Shown here: one piece after another, positions 25,469 through 33,877 of the stretch | Layout: each line of letters starts with the position of its first letter | Position numbering within the stretch: position 1 is the stretch's first letter | Notes under the pieces: model-generated | What the model was told of the DNA's origin: nothing | What the model saw: only the letters and a program-made list of their open reading frames with translations | Database searches by the model: none | Made by a program: the position numbers and the translations under genes | Assembly: GCA_023458595.1 (NCBI GenBank) | Contig: JAEWYT010000009.1 | Coordinates: 1-64,000 of the forward strand | Reading direction: 5' to 3' | Source of the DNA: Pseudomonadota bacterium | GTDB lineage: Bacteria > Pseudomonadota > Alphaproteobacteria > Rhizobiales > Tepidamorphaceae | DNA length: 64,000 nt

Positions 25469-26686
25469 ATGCACAACGCGAAGCCGAAGATCCTCATCTA
25501 CAGCCACGATTCCTTCGGCCTCGGTCACCTCCGCCGCTGCCGGGCGATCGCCCATTCGCTGGTCGATTCGATGCCCGGCGCTTCCGTGCTGATCCTGTCC
25601 GGCTCGCCGATCATCGGGTCGTTCGAGTTCAAGACGCGGGTCGATTTCGTGCGCGTGCCCGGCGTCACCAAACTGCGCAACGGCGCCTATACGTCGCTGA
25701 GCCTGCCGATCGACATCGATCACACGATGGCGATCCGCGCCTCGATTATCGAGCACACGGCGGAGGTCTTCGACCCCGACATCTTCGTTGTCGACAAGGA
25801 GCCGCTGGGCCTGCGCGGGGAGGTGCGCCAGACGCTTGAGACGCTGAAGCGCCGGGGCGTGCATCTGGTGCTTGGCCTGCGCGACGTGATGGACGATCCC
25901 GATGTCCTGCGCGAGGAATGGGAGCGCAAGCGCGTCAATCCCGCGCTCGAGGATCTCTACGACGACATCTGGGTCTTCGGTCTGAAGGAGATCTTCGATC
26001 CGCTCGAGGGCGTCGGCGTGTCGCCCTGCGTCCACGACAAGACGATCTACACCGGCTATCTGCGCAGCCAGCCGCCGAAAGTGTCCCGCACGCCCGATAC
26101 GCTGCCGTTCGGCGAGGATCCCTACATCCTGGTGACGCCTGGCGGCGGCGGCGACGGCGTCGAGCTCGTCGACTGGGTGATCCGCGCCTACGAGGCACGT
26201 ACGCGGCCGTTGTTCCCGGCGTTGATCGTGCTCGGGCCGTTCATGGATTCGGATTCGCAAACGAACTTCATGGAGCGGGCCGAACAGGTGCGCGACGTCA
26301 AGATCAAGCGCTTCACCGCGCATATGGAGCCGCTCGTCGAATCCGCCGTCGGCGTCGTCGGCATGGGCGGCTACAACACCTTCTGCGAGATCCTGTCCTT
26401 CAACAAGCCGGCTCTGCTGGTGCCGCGCATCGTGCCGCGCCAGGAGCAGATGATCCGCGCGTTGAAGGCGGAGGAAGCCGGGCTCCTGAGCGTGCTGCCG
26501 ATCGACCAGTATCCCGACGTCGACCTGATGATCGGTGCCCTGTCGAAGCTGCCGCGCCAGAAAGCGCCGCTGCAGACGGGCGCCCCCGGCCTCCTCGACG
26601 GCCTCGACAGGATCAACGCGCGCGTCGTCGATATCCTGCGGTCGCGCGCGGCCGCGAAATCGCTCAGATCGGTCGCGGCGCACTGA
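25469..26686 (+). CDS. GT-B glycosyltransferase (MurG/UDP-glycosyltransferase-like)
   Basis: A 405-residue soluble glycosyltransferase. The N-terminal Rossmann domain opens KILIYSHDSFGLGHLRRCRAIA, with the Gly-His acceptor-side loop of MurG-like enzymes. The C-terminal domain has a glycine-rich LVTPGGGGDGVELVDW loop and a donor-site segment VVGMGGYNTFCEILSFNKPALLVPR. This resembles the GGxxS/T...E pattern of nucleotide-sugar binding. It starts the glycan cluster and has a sister at 29068-30228 with the same architecture. Sugar donor and acceptor are unknown. Confidence 0.85.
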   Translation: MHNAKPKILIYSHDSFGLGHLRRCRAIAHSLVDSMPGASVLILSGSPIIGSFEFKTRVDFVRVPGVTKLRNGAYTSLSLPIDIDHTMAIRASIIEHTAEVFDPDIFVVDKEPLGLRGEVRQTLETLKRRGVHLVLGLRDVMDDPDVLREEWERKRVNPALEDLYDDIWVFGLKEIFDPLEGVGVSPCVHDKTIYTGYLRSQPPKVSRTPDTLPFGEDPYILVTPGGGGDGVELVDWVIRAYEARTRPLFPALIVLGPFMDSDSQTNFMERAEQVRDVKIKRFTAHMEPLVESAVGVVGMGGYNTFCEILSFNKPALLVPRIVPRQEQMIRALKAEEAGLLSVLPIDQYPDVDLMIGALSKLPRQKAPLQTGAPGLLDGLDRINARVVDILRSRAAAKSLRSVAAH

Positions 26687-26697
26687 ACCGGTCCACG

Positions 26698-27933
26698 ATG
26701 TCCCGCGTCGCCGTCATCGTCAAAGGCTACCCGCGCCTCTCGGAGACCTTCATCGCCCAGGAGATCCTCGGGCTCGAGGAGCGCGGCATCGAGGTGCTGA
26801 TCGTTTCGCTGCGCCAGCCGACCGATCCGGCGATCCACGACATGCACCGCAAGATCCGGGCGGACGTGCTCTATCTGCCGGAATACCTGAAGGACGACCC
26901 CGCCCGCGTGCGCGCCGGCCGGCGCCATGCCGAGGGTCTGCCCGGCTACGAGGCCGCGGAGAAGGCCTTCCGCTGCGACCTCGCCCGCGACACGACGGTC
27001 AACCGCTGGCGGCGCTGGGGCCAGGCGCAGGTGCTCGCCCGCGAGCTGCCCGCCGACGTCGACTGGCTCTACGTGCACTACCTGCACACCCCCGCCTCAG
27101 TCGCCCGCTATGCCGCGCTGCTGACCGGGCGCCGCTGGTCGTTCTCGGCGCACGCCAAGGACATCTGGACGACCGAGAAGTGGGAGCTGAAGGACAAGCT
27201 CGCCGACGCCGCCTGGGGCGTCACCTGCACACGTTTCAACCGCGACTATCTCGGCGGGCTCGCCGACCGCGACGGCAAGGTCTCGCTCGTCTATCACGGC
27301 CTCGACTTCTCCCGCTTTCCCGCCGCCGGCGTACCGTCCGCCCGTGACGGTGGGACCGGCGGGCCGGTGCGGATCCTGAGCGTCGGGCGGGCGGTCGAGA
27401 AGAAGGGCTTCGACGATCTCCTGCGGGCGCTGGGCCGTATCGGCAACGCGATCGACTGGCGCTTCGACCATATCGGCGGCGGCGCGACGTTGAAGCAACT
27501 CGAGGCGCAGGCGGAGAAGCTCGGCATCGCCGACCGTATCCGCTTCCGCGGCGCGCGCGCCCACGACGAGGTGATCCGGGCGATGCTCGACGCCGACCTG
27601 TTCGTTCTGCCGAGCCGCGTCGCCAGGTCCGGCGACCGCGACGGCCTGCCCAACGTGCTGATGGAAGCCCAGGCGCTGGGCACGGCGTGCATCGCGACGC
27701 CCGTCTCGGCGATTCCCGAGCTGATCGTCGATGGCCGCACGGGACTGCTCGTGCCGCCGCGCGACCCGAAAGTACTGGCGGAGGCGATTCTCGACCTCGC
27801 CCGCGATCCGAAGAAGCGCGCGCGCCTCGCCAAGGCGGGGCACGACCGGGTACGCTCCACGTTCGCGAGCGAGCCCGGCCTCGACCGGATCGCCTCCATG
27901 CTGAAAGCCGAACTCGCCCGCAAAGCAGCGTGA
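26698..27933 (+). CDS. GT4-type glycosyltransferase
   Basis: A retaining GT-B enzyme of 411 residues from ATG at 26698, 11 bp after the previous stop. N-terminal acceptor domain starts VAVIVKGYPRLSETFIAQEI. The C-terminal donor domain has ILSVGRAVEKKGFDDLLRA, the FVLPS segment and an EX7E-like region in GLPNVLMEAQALGTACIAT, followed by SAIPELIVDGRTGLLVPP. All are standard GT4 features. It is similar to exopolysaccharide glycosyltransferases; the specific sugar is not predictable. Confidence 0.92.
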   Translation: MSRVAVIVKGYPRLSETFIAQEILGLEERGIEVLIVSLRQPTDPAIHDMHRKIRADVLYLPEYLKDDPARVRAGRRHAEGLPGYEAAEKAFRCDLARDTTVNRWRRWGQAQVLARELPADVDWLYVHYLHTPASVARYAALLTGRRWSFSAHAKDIWTTEKWELKDKLADAAWGVTCTRFNRDYLGGLADRDGKVSLVYHGLDFSRFPAAGVPSARDGGTGGPVRILSVGRAVEKKGFDDLLRALGRIGNAIDWRFDHIGGGATLKQLEAQAEKLGIADRIRFRGARAHDEVIRAMLDADLFVLPSRVARSGDRDGLPNVLMEAQALGTACIATPVSAIPELIVDGRTGLLVPPRDPKVLAEAILDLARDPKKRARLAKAGHDRVRSTFASEPGLDRIASMLKAELARKAA

Positions 27934-27943
27934 CGAAGACAGG

Positions 27944-29071
27944 ATGAACATCGCGTTCTACGCGCCGATGAAGCCGCCGGACGACGCGATCGTCTCCGGC
28001 GACCGGGAGACCGCGCGGCTGATCCTGAAGGCGCTGGAGGCGGAAGGGCACCGGGTGGACATCGTCTCGCGCCTGCGCACGTGGCAGCGATCGCCCGACG
28101 AGGCCCGTTTCGCCGCGCTCGAAGCTCAGTCCTCGGAGGAAGTCCGCCGCCTGCTTTCCTCCTGGTCGGAAGGCGCCGCGCCGGATCTCTGGATCACCTA
28201 CCATCTCTACCACAAGGCGCCCGACTGGATCGGGCCGGCGGTGACGTCGGCGCTCGGCATCCCCTATGTGGTCGTCGAAGGCTGCCGCGCGGCGAAGCAC
28301 GCGAGCGGTCCCTGGGCGGCCGGCTTCGCCCAGGCGGATCGGGCGCTCACCGCCGCCGATGCCGTCGCCGCCATGCATGCGGAGGATGCCGAAGGCCTGG
28401 TGCCGCTGCTGCCGCCGGAGCGTCTGTTCCGCCTGACGCCCTTCGTCGACGCGGCGCGATTCGATGCGGCGGCGTCGCACGTCCGGGATGGCGATCCGGC
28501 TGTTCTGGTCGCCGTCGCGATGATGCGGGGCGGCGACAAGGAGGCGTCCTACCGGACCCTCGCCGAGGCGCTCGGCCGGCTGGCCGAGCGGCGCTGGCGA
28601 CTGCTGATTGCCGGCGACGGGCCGAACCGCGACGAGATCCTGCCGCTGTTCCCCGCCGAGCGGATCGACTGGCGCGGGGCATTGGCCCCCGAGGACATCC
28701 CCGGCATCTACGCCGACGGCGACCTCTTCGTCTGGCCGGCGATCAACGAGGCCTTCGGCGTCGCCCTGTTGGAGGCACAGGCGGCGGGGCTCGGGGTCGT
28801 CGCGGGCGCGTCCGGCGGCGTGCCCGATATCGTCCGGCACGGGGAGACCGGCCTGATCGTGCCGGAGGGCGACGCTCGCGCATTCGCCGGAGCGGTCGCG
28901 GCGCTGCTCGACGACCCGGACCTCCGCCGCCGCTTCGGCCGCGCGGCGGCCGGGCACGTCCGCGCCCGCCACGACATCGCGTCCGCCAGACGGGCGCTTG
29001 CCGATATCATCGATTCTGCGTTTCGAACGAACCGCGCGCGGCGCTCCGTCCCGGCGGGAGCCGGCCGATGA
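27944..29071 (+). CDS. GT4-type glycosyltransferase
   Basis: A 375-residue GT-B enzyme, 10 bp after the preceding gene. The start NIAFYAPMKPPDDAIVSGDR is the acceptor-domain loop. The donor domain contains LLIAGDGPNRDEIL, DLFVWPAINEAFGVALLEAQAAGLGVVAG (EX7E-like) and GVPDIVRHGETGLIVPEGD. Its TGA stop overlaps the ATG of the next gene (ATGA), so the two are translationally coupled. Substrate unknown. Confidence 0.9.
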   Translation: MNIAFYAPMKPPDDAIVSGDRETARLILKALEAEGHRVDIVSRLRTWQRSPDEARFAALEAQSSEEVRRLLSSWSEGAAPDLWITYHLYHKAPDWIGPAVTSALGIPYVVVEGCRAAKHASGPWAAGFAQADRALTAADAVAAMHAEDAEGLVPLLPPERLFRLTPFVDAARFDAAASHVRDGDPAVLVAVAMMRGGDKEASYRTLAEALGRLAERRWRLLIAGDGPNRDEILPLFPAERIDWRGALAPEDIPGIYADGDLFVWPAINEAFGVALLEAQAAGLGVVAGASGGVPDIVRHGETGLIVPEGDARAFAGAVAALLDDPDLRRRFGRAAAGHVRARHDIASARRALADIIDSAFRTNRARRSVPAGAGR

Positions 29072-30228
29072 AGGCGCTCGTCTACGTGCAGCACCTTCTC
29101 GGCACCGGCCATGTCGTACGCGCCGCGGCGCTCGGTCGGGCACTCGCCGCGCGCGGCGTCGGGACCGTGCTCCTCTCCGGCAACCGCGTGCCGCCGACGG
29201 TCGATACCGGCGATATGAAGGTGATCGAGCTGCCGGCGGCGCGGTCCGCAGATGACAGCTTCTCGTCCGTGGTCGACGAGGGTGGACGGCCGATCGACGA
29301 TCGCTGGAAGGTGCGCCGGCGCGACCGGCTGCTCGCCGCCTTCGACGAGACCGCGCCCGATATCCTTCTGACCGAGACCTGGCCGTTCGGCCGCAACGCC
29401 TTCGCCTTCGAGCTCGAGCCGCTGATGGAGGCGTCGAGGCTTCTCGTGCCGCGCCCGGTCGTCGCTTCCTCGGTGCGCGACATCCTCGTGCGCAAGAACG
29501 ATCCCGAGAAGGAACGGCGCATGGCCGATCGCGCGCTTTCGGCCTGCGACCTCGTGCTGGTGCACGGCGATCCGGCCTTCGTGCGCTTCGAGGACAGCTT
29601 CCCGTTCGCCACCGAGATCGCCGCGCTGACCCGTTACACCGGCTATATCGACACTGGTGCCGACACGCCGGAGCCGCCGCCGGGCGACGGCACGGACGAG
29701 GTGATCGTTTCCTGCGGCGGCGGCGCGGTCGGCGCCGCGCTGCTCGAGACCGCGCTTGCCGCCCGCGCGCTGTCGAAGCTCGCGAGCGGCCTTCGCTGGC
29801 GCCTGCTGGTCGGCAGCGATCTCGACGACCTCGTCCTTGCCGACCTCAAGACCGGGGCGGGCGAAGGCATCCTCGTCGAGCGGGCGCGGCGCGACTTCCC
29901 GGGCCTGCTGCGGCGCGCGCGGTTGTCGGTTTCCCAGTGTGGCTACAACACCGCCGTCGACGTGCTCGCGGCCGGCTGCGCGGCGGTGTTCGTGCCCTTC
30001 GCGCGCGGCGCCGAGACCGAGCAGAGCCAGCGCGCCGAGGCGCTCGCCGCCCGCGGCCTTGCGGCGATAGTGCCGGAAGCGGGCCTGACGCCGCAGCGCC
30101 TCGCCGCGGGAATCGACGAAGCGCTCGCGCTGCCGAGGACCGCGCTCGCCCTCGATCGCAACGGCGCGCGGGTCTCCGCCGACATCCTGATCGATACCGT
30201 CAACGCGCTAAGGAACGAGAGGGCATGA
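29068..30228 (+). CDS. GT-B glycosyltransferase (MurG-like)
   Basis: A 386-residue enzyme with N-terminus KALVYVQHLLGTGHVVRAAALGRALAARG, the GTGHxxR loop shared with MurG and UDP-glycosyltransferases. The donor-side region is VIVSCGGGAVGAALLETAL then SVSQCGYNTAVDVLAAGCAAVFVPFARGAETEQ. Its overall plan parallels the first gene of the cluster. Translational coupling is visible at both ends: ATGA overlap with the gene before and with the deacetylase after. Confidence 0.88.
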   Translation: MKALVYVQHLLGTGHVVRAAALGRALAARGVGTVLLSGNRVPPTVDTGDMKVIELPAARSADDSFSSVVDEGGRPIDDRWKVRRRDRLLAAFDETAPDILLTETWPFGRNAFAFELEPLMEASRLLVPRPVVASSVRDILVRKNDPEKERRMADRALSACDLVLVHGDPAFVRFEDSFPFATEIAALTRYTGYIDTGADTPEPPPGDGTDEVIVSCGGGAVGAALLETALAARALSKLASGLRWRLLVGSDLDDLVLADLKTGAGEGILVERARRDFPGLLRRARLSVSQCGYNTAVDVLAAGCAAVFVPFARGAETEQSQRAEALAARGLAAIVPEAGLTPQRLAAGIDEALALPRTALALDRNGARVSADILIDTVNALRNERA

Positions 30229-30983
30229 GCGAGGCCAAGGACTTCGCCGGCGCCCTGCGTGGTCTGCTCGACCCGGTCGCGCTATCGGGGCGGCGGATCG
30301 ACCTCTGGTGGCGCGACGACGACGCGATCGAGCCGACGCCCGCGCTCGACGACCTGCTCGCCGCCGCCAACCGGCACGGCGTGCCGCTGGCGCTCGCAGT
30401 GATTCCGGAGCCTGCCGTGCCCGCGCTTACGCAGAGGCTTGCGGGCGAGCCGGACAGGATCGCCGTCTTCCAGCACGGCTATGCCCACCGCAACCACGCG
30501 CCGAAGGGCGAGAAGGCCGCCGAGCTCGGCGCGTACCGTCCGGCCGACGCCGTCCTCGCCGACCTCGCGCGGGGCCGGGCGAAACTGGAAAGCCTGTTCG
30601 ACGGGCGTTTTCTCCCGGTGCTGACCCCGCCGTGGAACCGCGTCGGCGAGGAGGTCGCCGCCCGCCGCGGCGAAGCCGGACTGCCGGGGCTCACGACCTT
30701 CGCGAGAATGCACGCCGGCGATCCGGCCTGCATCAACACCCATGTCGACATCATCCATTGGAAGGGCGGCCGTGGCTTCGCCGGCTACGCCAAGATGCTG
30801 AAGGTGCTGGAAGAGGAGATCGGCCACCGGCGCGGTCCCGCCCCCGAGCCGCTCGGCCTGCTGACGCACCACCTCGTGCACGACGCCGCGTCGCGGGAGT
30901 TCATCGAGACGTTCCTGTCGGTGACGGCGAGCCATCCGGCCGCGCGATGGCCGGGGCTGCCGAATCTGTTCGGCTTGCAGTGA
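30225..30983 (+). CDS. Polysaccharide deacetylase-like protein
   Basis: A 252-residue protein of the NodB-like/CE4-type group found in glycan clusters. Family-like elements are WWRDDDAIEPT (aspartate motif), AVFQHGYAHRNHAP (HxxxH-type metal motif), TPPWNRV and a C-terminal LGLLTHHLVHD. It would remove acyl groups from an amino sugar, probably in the cytosol because no signal peptide is present. That fits a precursor built by the four upstream glycosyltransferases. It is the last gene of the coupled cluster. Confidence 0.82.
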   Translation: MSEAKDFAGALRGLLDPVALSGRRIDLWWRDDDAIEPTPALDDLLAAANRHGVPLALAVIPEPAVPALTQRLAGEPDRIAVFQHGYAHRNHAPKGEKAAELGAYRPADAVLADLARGRAKLESLFDGRFLPVLTPPWNRVGEEVAARRGEAGLPGLTTFARMHAGDPACINTHVDIIHWKGGRGFAGYAKMLKVLEEEIGHRRGPAPEPLGLLTHHLVHDAASREFIETFLSVTASHPAARWPGLPNLFGLQ

Positions 30984-31059
30984 CCGGGGATCGAGACTGC
31001 ACTGGATTCCCGATCACGTCCGGAACCCAGAGGCCACACGGAAAAGCGGCCCTGAATCT

Positions 31060-31647
31060 CTACTTCGCCGGCCTGAGCAGCCTCAGCCGCCAGCGCACGT
31101 CTTTCGCCTGGCTGGTCAGTTCCAGCGCGTCGAGCAATTCCCAGCCGGCGCCCGACGTTCCCTCCTCCATCGCCCGCACCTTGGCATAGCCGCCGCCGGT
31201 CTCCTTCCACGGCGCGTACATCGACACCGCGATGATGCCGCCCGGCTGGAGCCACCGCGCATAGCGGGCGATCTGCGCGCCGGGGTCCTCGGCGAAATGC
31301 AGCACCTCGTTGAAGATGATGGCGGAGAAGGTCTCGCCGGGTTTCGGCGCGAAGGATTCGAGGTCGGCGGCGACGAGCGAGGCACGGCTGTCCTTGATGC
31401 CAGCCCGCGCCAGCGCCTCCTCGGAGAGGTCGACCCCCACGTAGCGGGTGAGCGCGGCCGGATCGAGATGGCGGTAGAGGATCCCCTCGCCGCAGCCGAT
31501 GTCGAGCACGCTTCCGCCGGTCCCGGTCGTCCGCAGCCAGGCGGTGATGACGCCGGTGCGCCCTACTTCCTTGATGTCGAGCAGGAAGCCCCAGCGGCCC
31601 TCGCGGTACTCGGCGTCCCACTCCTCGCCCGTGGCGGCGTTCGGCAT
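31060..31647 (-). CDS. Class I SAM-dependent methyltransferase
   Basis: A 195-residue methyltransferase. Motif I is VLDIGCGEGILYRHL, followed by YVGVDLSEEAL, ADLESF and IIFNEVLHFAEDP; LQPGGIIAVSMYAPW is the post-core strand. The acceptor is unknown. It is the last gene of the peptide-importer transcription unit, 31 bp downstream of the permease gene, and converges on the glycan cluster. It could serve either neighbour. Confidence 0.87.
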   Translation of the reverse strand: MPNAATGEEWDAEYREGRWGFLLDIKEVGRTGVITAWLRTTGTGGSVLDIGCGEGILYRHLDPAALTRYVGVDLSEEALARAGIKDSRASLVAADLESFAPKPGETFSAIIFNEVLHFAEDPGAQIARYARWLQPGGIIAVSMYAPWKETGGGYAKVRAMEEGTSGAGWELLDALELTSQAKDVRWRLRLLRPAK

Positions 31648-31678
31648 CGGAATTTCCTATGGTCGGTTTCGTGTCCGG

Positions 31679-32842
31679 TCACGTCTTGTACGGATCGGCG
31701 GCGTCGCGCAAGCCGTCGCCCAGGAAATTGAACGCGAGCACGACGATGATCACGGGTATGACCGGGGCCATCAGCCAGGGATAGACGGTGACGATGGTGA
31801 TGTTCTGCGCCTCGTTGAGGAGCACGCCCCAGCTCACCGCCGGGCGCCTGAGGCCGAGGTTGAGGAACGACAGCGCCGTCTCGCCGAGGATCATGTTCGG
31901 GATCGCCAGCGTCGCGCTCGCCACCAGATGGCTGGTGAAGCCCGGCAGCAGGTGCTTGCCGATGATACGGCTCGGCTTGGCTCCCATCAGCACGGCGGCG
32001 CGGGCGTAGTCCTCCTCGCGCAGCGACAGGAGCTTGGAGCGCACGGCACGCGCCAGCCCGGGCCAGTCGAGCAGGCCGAGGATGATGGTGATGCCGAAAT
32101 AGATCCACATCGGGCTCCATGTGACCGGCAGGGCGGCCGACAGCGCCATCCACAGCGGCAGCTCGGGGACGCAGCGCAGCACCTCGATCAGCCGGTTCAC
32201 CGCCGAATCGGCGAACCCGCCGAAATAGCCGGCGATGCCGCCGAAGAACATGCCGAGCACGATCGAGATCGCGACGCCGATTATGCCGATCGTCAGCGAC
32301 AGGCGGGCGCCGTAGACGAGGCCCGAGAACAGATCGCGACCGAGCCGGTCGGTGCCGATCAGGAACAGCGGCTCGCCGGGCGTCGGACAGAACAGATGGA
32401 AATTCGCCGGGAACAATCCCCAGAACTGGTACTCCTCGCCGAAGCAGAAGAAGCGGATCGGCAGCACGCTGTCCGGATCGGTCGTGTACCTCCAGGCGAG
32501 CGTCTCCATGTCGATCTCGGCAACGTAGCCGTGCACGAAGGGGCCGACGAGTCGGCCCTCGTGGAAGAAATGCACGCGCTGCGGCGGCGCGTAGAGATAG
32601 TCGTCGAAGCGCGTGTTGGCGCCGTAGGGCGCGATGATCTCGGCGAACGGCACGGCGAGATAGAAGACGAGCAGGACGATGCCGGCGACCACCGCGACCT
32701 TGTGGCGCTTGAACTTCCACCAGACGATGCGCCACTGCGAGGCTTGGTAGTAGCGCTCGCGGTCCGCATCGGCGGGCTCGGCCCAGTCGGGGTCGAACGG
32801 CTCGGTATCGACGAAATGCTTGCGGTCGCCGGTGAGGCTCAT
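31679..32842 (-). CDS. Peptide-type ABC transporter permease (DppC-like)
   Basis: A 387-residue inner-membrane subunit. After a long N-terminus and the first membrane segment (about 47-70) there is a roughly 95-residue periplasmic insert (72-165), longer than in DppC/OppC. It is followed by five segments and the EAA loop REEDYARAAVLMGAKPSRIIGKHLLP that contacts the ATPase. Start at MSLTGDRKHF; the start overlaps the upstream permease stop by 4 bp. The open frame reaching 33349 is read-through of the upstream gene in another frame. Confidence 0.92.
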   Translation of the reverse strand: MSLTGDRKHFVDTEPFDPDWAEPADADRERYYQASQWRIVWWKFKRHKVAVVAGIVLLVFYLAVPFAEIIAPYGANTRFDDYLYAPPQRVHFFHEGRLVGPFVHGYVAEIDMETLAWRYTTDPDSVLPIRFFCFGEEYQFWGLFPANFHLFCPTPGEPLFLIGTDRLGRDLFSGLVYGARLSLTIGIIGVAISIVLGMFFGGIAGYFGGFADSAVNRLIEVLRCVPELPLWMALSAALPVTWSPMWIYFGITIILGLLDWPGLARAVRSKLLSLREEDYARAAVLMGAKPSRIIGKHLLPGFTSHLVASATLAIPNMILGETALSFLNLGLRRPAVSWGVLLNEAQNITIVTVYPWLMAPVIPVIIVVLAFNFLGDGLRDAADPYKT

Positions 32843-33864
32843 CGGCCTGCCTCCGCACCGAGCCGGATGCGCGGATCGACGACCGCGAGCAGCAGGTCCG
32901 AAATGAGCATGCCGACGAGCGTCAGCACAGAGACGAACAGGATGATGAAGCCGGCGAGGAACTGGTCCTGGCTCTGCAGCGCCGTCAGCAGGATCGGGCC
33001 GACCGTCGGCAGGTTCAGCACCACCGAGACGATGACCGAGCCCGACACCAGCGACGGGATGATGTTGCCGATGTCGGCGATGAAGGGGTTCAATGCCATC
33101 CGCATAGGGTATTTGACCAGCAGCCGCGTCTCCGGCAGGCCCTTCGAGCGGGCGGTCGTCACGTACTGCTTGTGCAGTTCGTCGAGCAGGTTGGCGCGCA
33201 GCCGGCGGATCATGCCCGCCGTGCCCGACGTGCCGATGACGATCGTCGGGATGACGAGATGGGCGAGCACCGACAGGACCTTGTCGACGCTCCACGGCTG
33301 GCCGACGAATTCGGGCGCCATCAGGCCGCCGACCGAAAGGCCGAACCACTGGTTCGACAGGTAGAGCATGATCAGCCCGAGCAGGAAGTTCGGCGTGGCG
33401 AGGCCTATGTAGCCGAGCAGGGTGAAGCCGTAGTCACCCCAGCTGTACTGGCGCGTCGCCGAGTAGATGCCGATGGGGAACGACGCGACGTAGACGAACA
33501 GGACCGTCGTGAAGTTGAGGATGACGGTGAGCAGCAGGGTCGGACCGACGACCTGCTCGACCGGCTTGGCGAATTCGAACGACCAGCCCCAGTCGCCTTG
33601 CAGGAGGCCCGAGAAGCCGTGCGGTCCCGGCCACAGCCCGATCCAGATCAGGTAGCGCTGCCAGAACGGCGCATCGAGGGCGAACTCGTGGCGCAGGAAC
33701 TCGAGACGGGCCACGCTCGAGGCCTCGCCCTGCGCCTTGAGCTGGGCGATCTGGTTCGACAGGTAGTCCCCGGGCGGCAGCTCGATCACGAAGAAGACGA
33801 GGAAGCTGATCACCAGGAGCGTCGGCACCATTCCGGCGAGACGTCGGAGGGTGTAGACGAACAT
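32839..33864 (-). CDS. Peptide-type ABC transporter permease (DppB-like)
   Basis: A 341-residue inner-membrane subunit beginning MFVYTLRRLAGMVPTLLVIS, the typical DppB/OppB N-terminus. Six membrane segments are seen. The coupling helix region is LDELHKQYVTTARSKGLPETRLLVKYPMR, shown here by its TARSKGL core. It pairs with the next permease through a 4-bp gene overlap. It starts 13 bp downstream of the binding-protein gene. Confidence 0.93.
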   Translation of the reverse strand: MFVYTLRRLAGMVPTLLVISFLVFFVIELPPGDYLSNQIAQLKAQGEASSVARLEFLRHEFALDAPFWQRYLIWIGLWPGPHGFSGLLQGDWGWSFEFAKPVEQVVGPTLLLTVILNFTTVLFVYVASFPIGIYSATRQYSWGDYGFTLLGYIGLATPNFLLGLIMLYLSNQWFGLSVGGLMAPEFVGQPWSVDKVLSVLAHLVIPTIVIGTSGTAGMIRRLRANLLDELHKQYVTTARSKGLPETRLLVKYPMRMALNPFIADIGNIIPSLVSGSVIVSVVLNLPTVGPILLTALQSQDQFLAGFIILFVSVLTLVGMLISDLLLAVVDPRIRLGAEAGR

Positions 33865-33877
33865 CGCCGGTTTCCGG

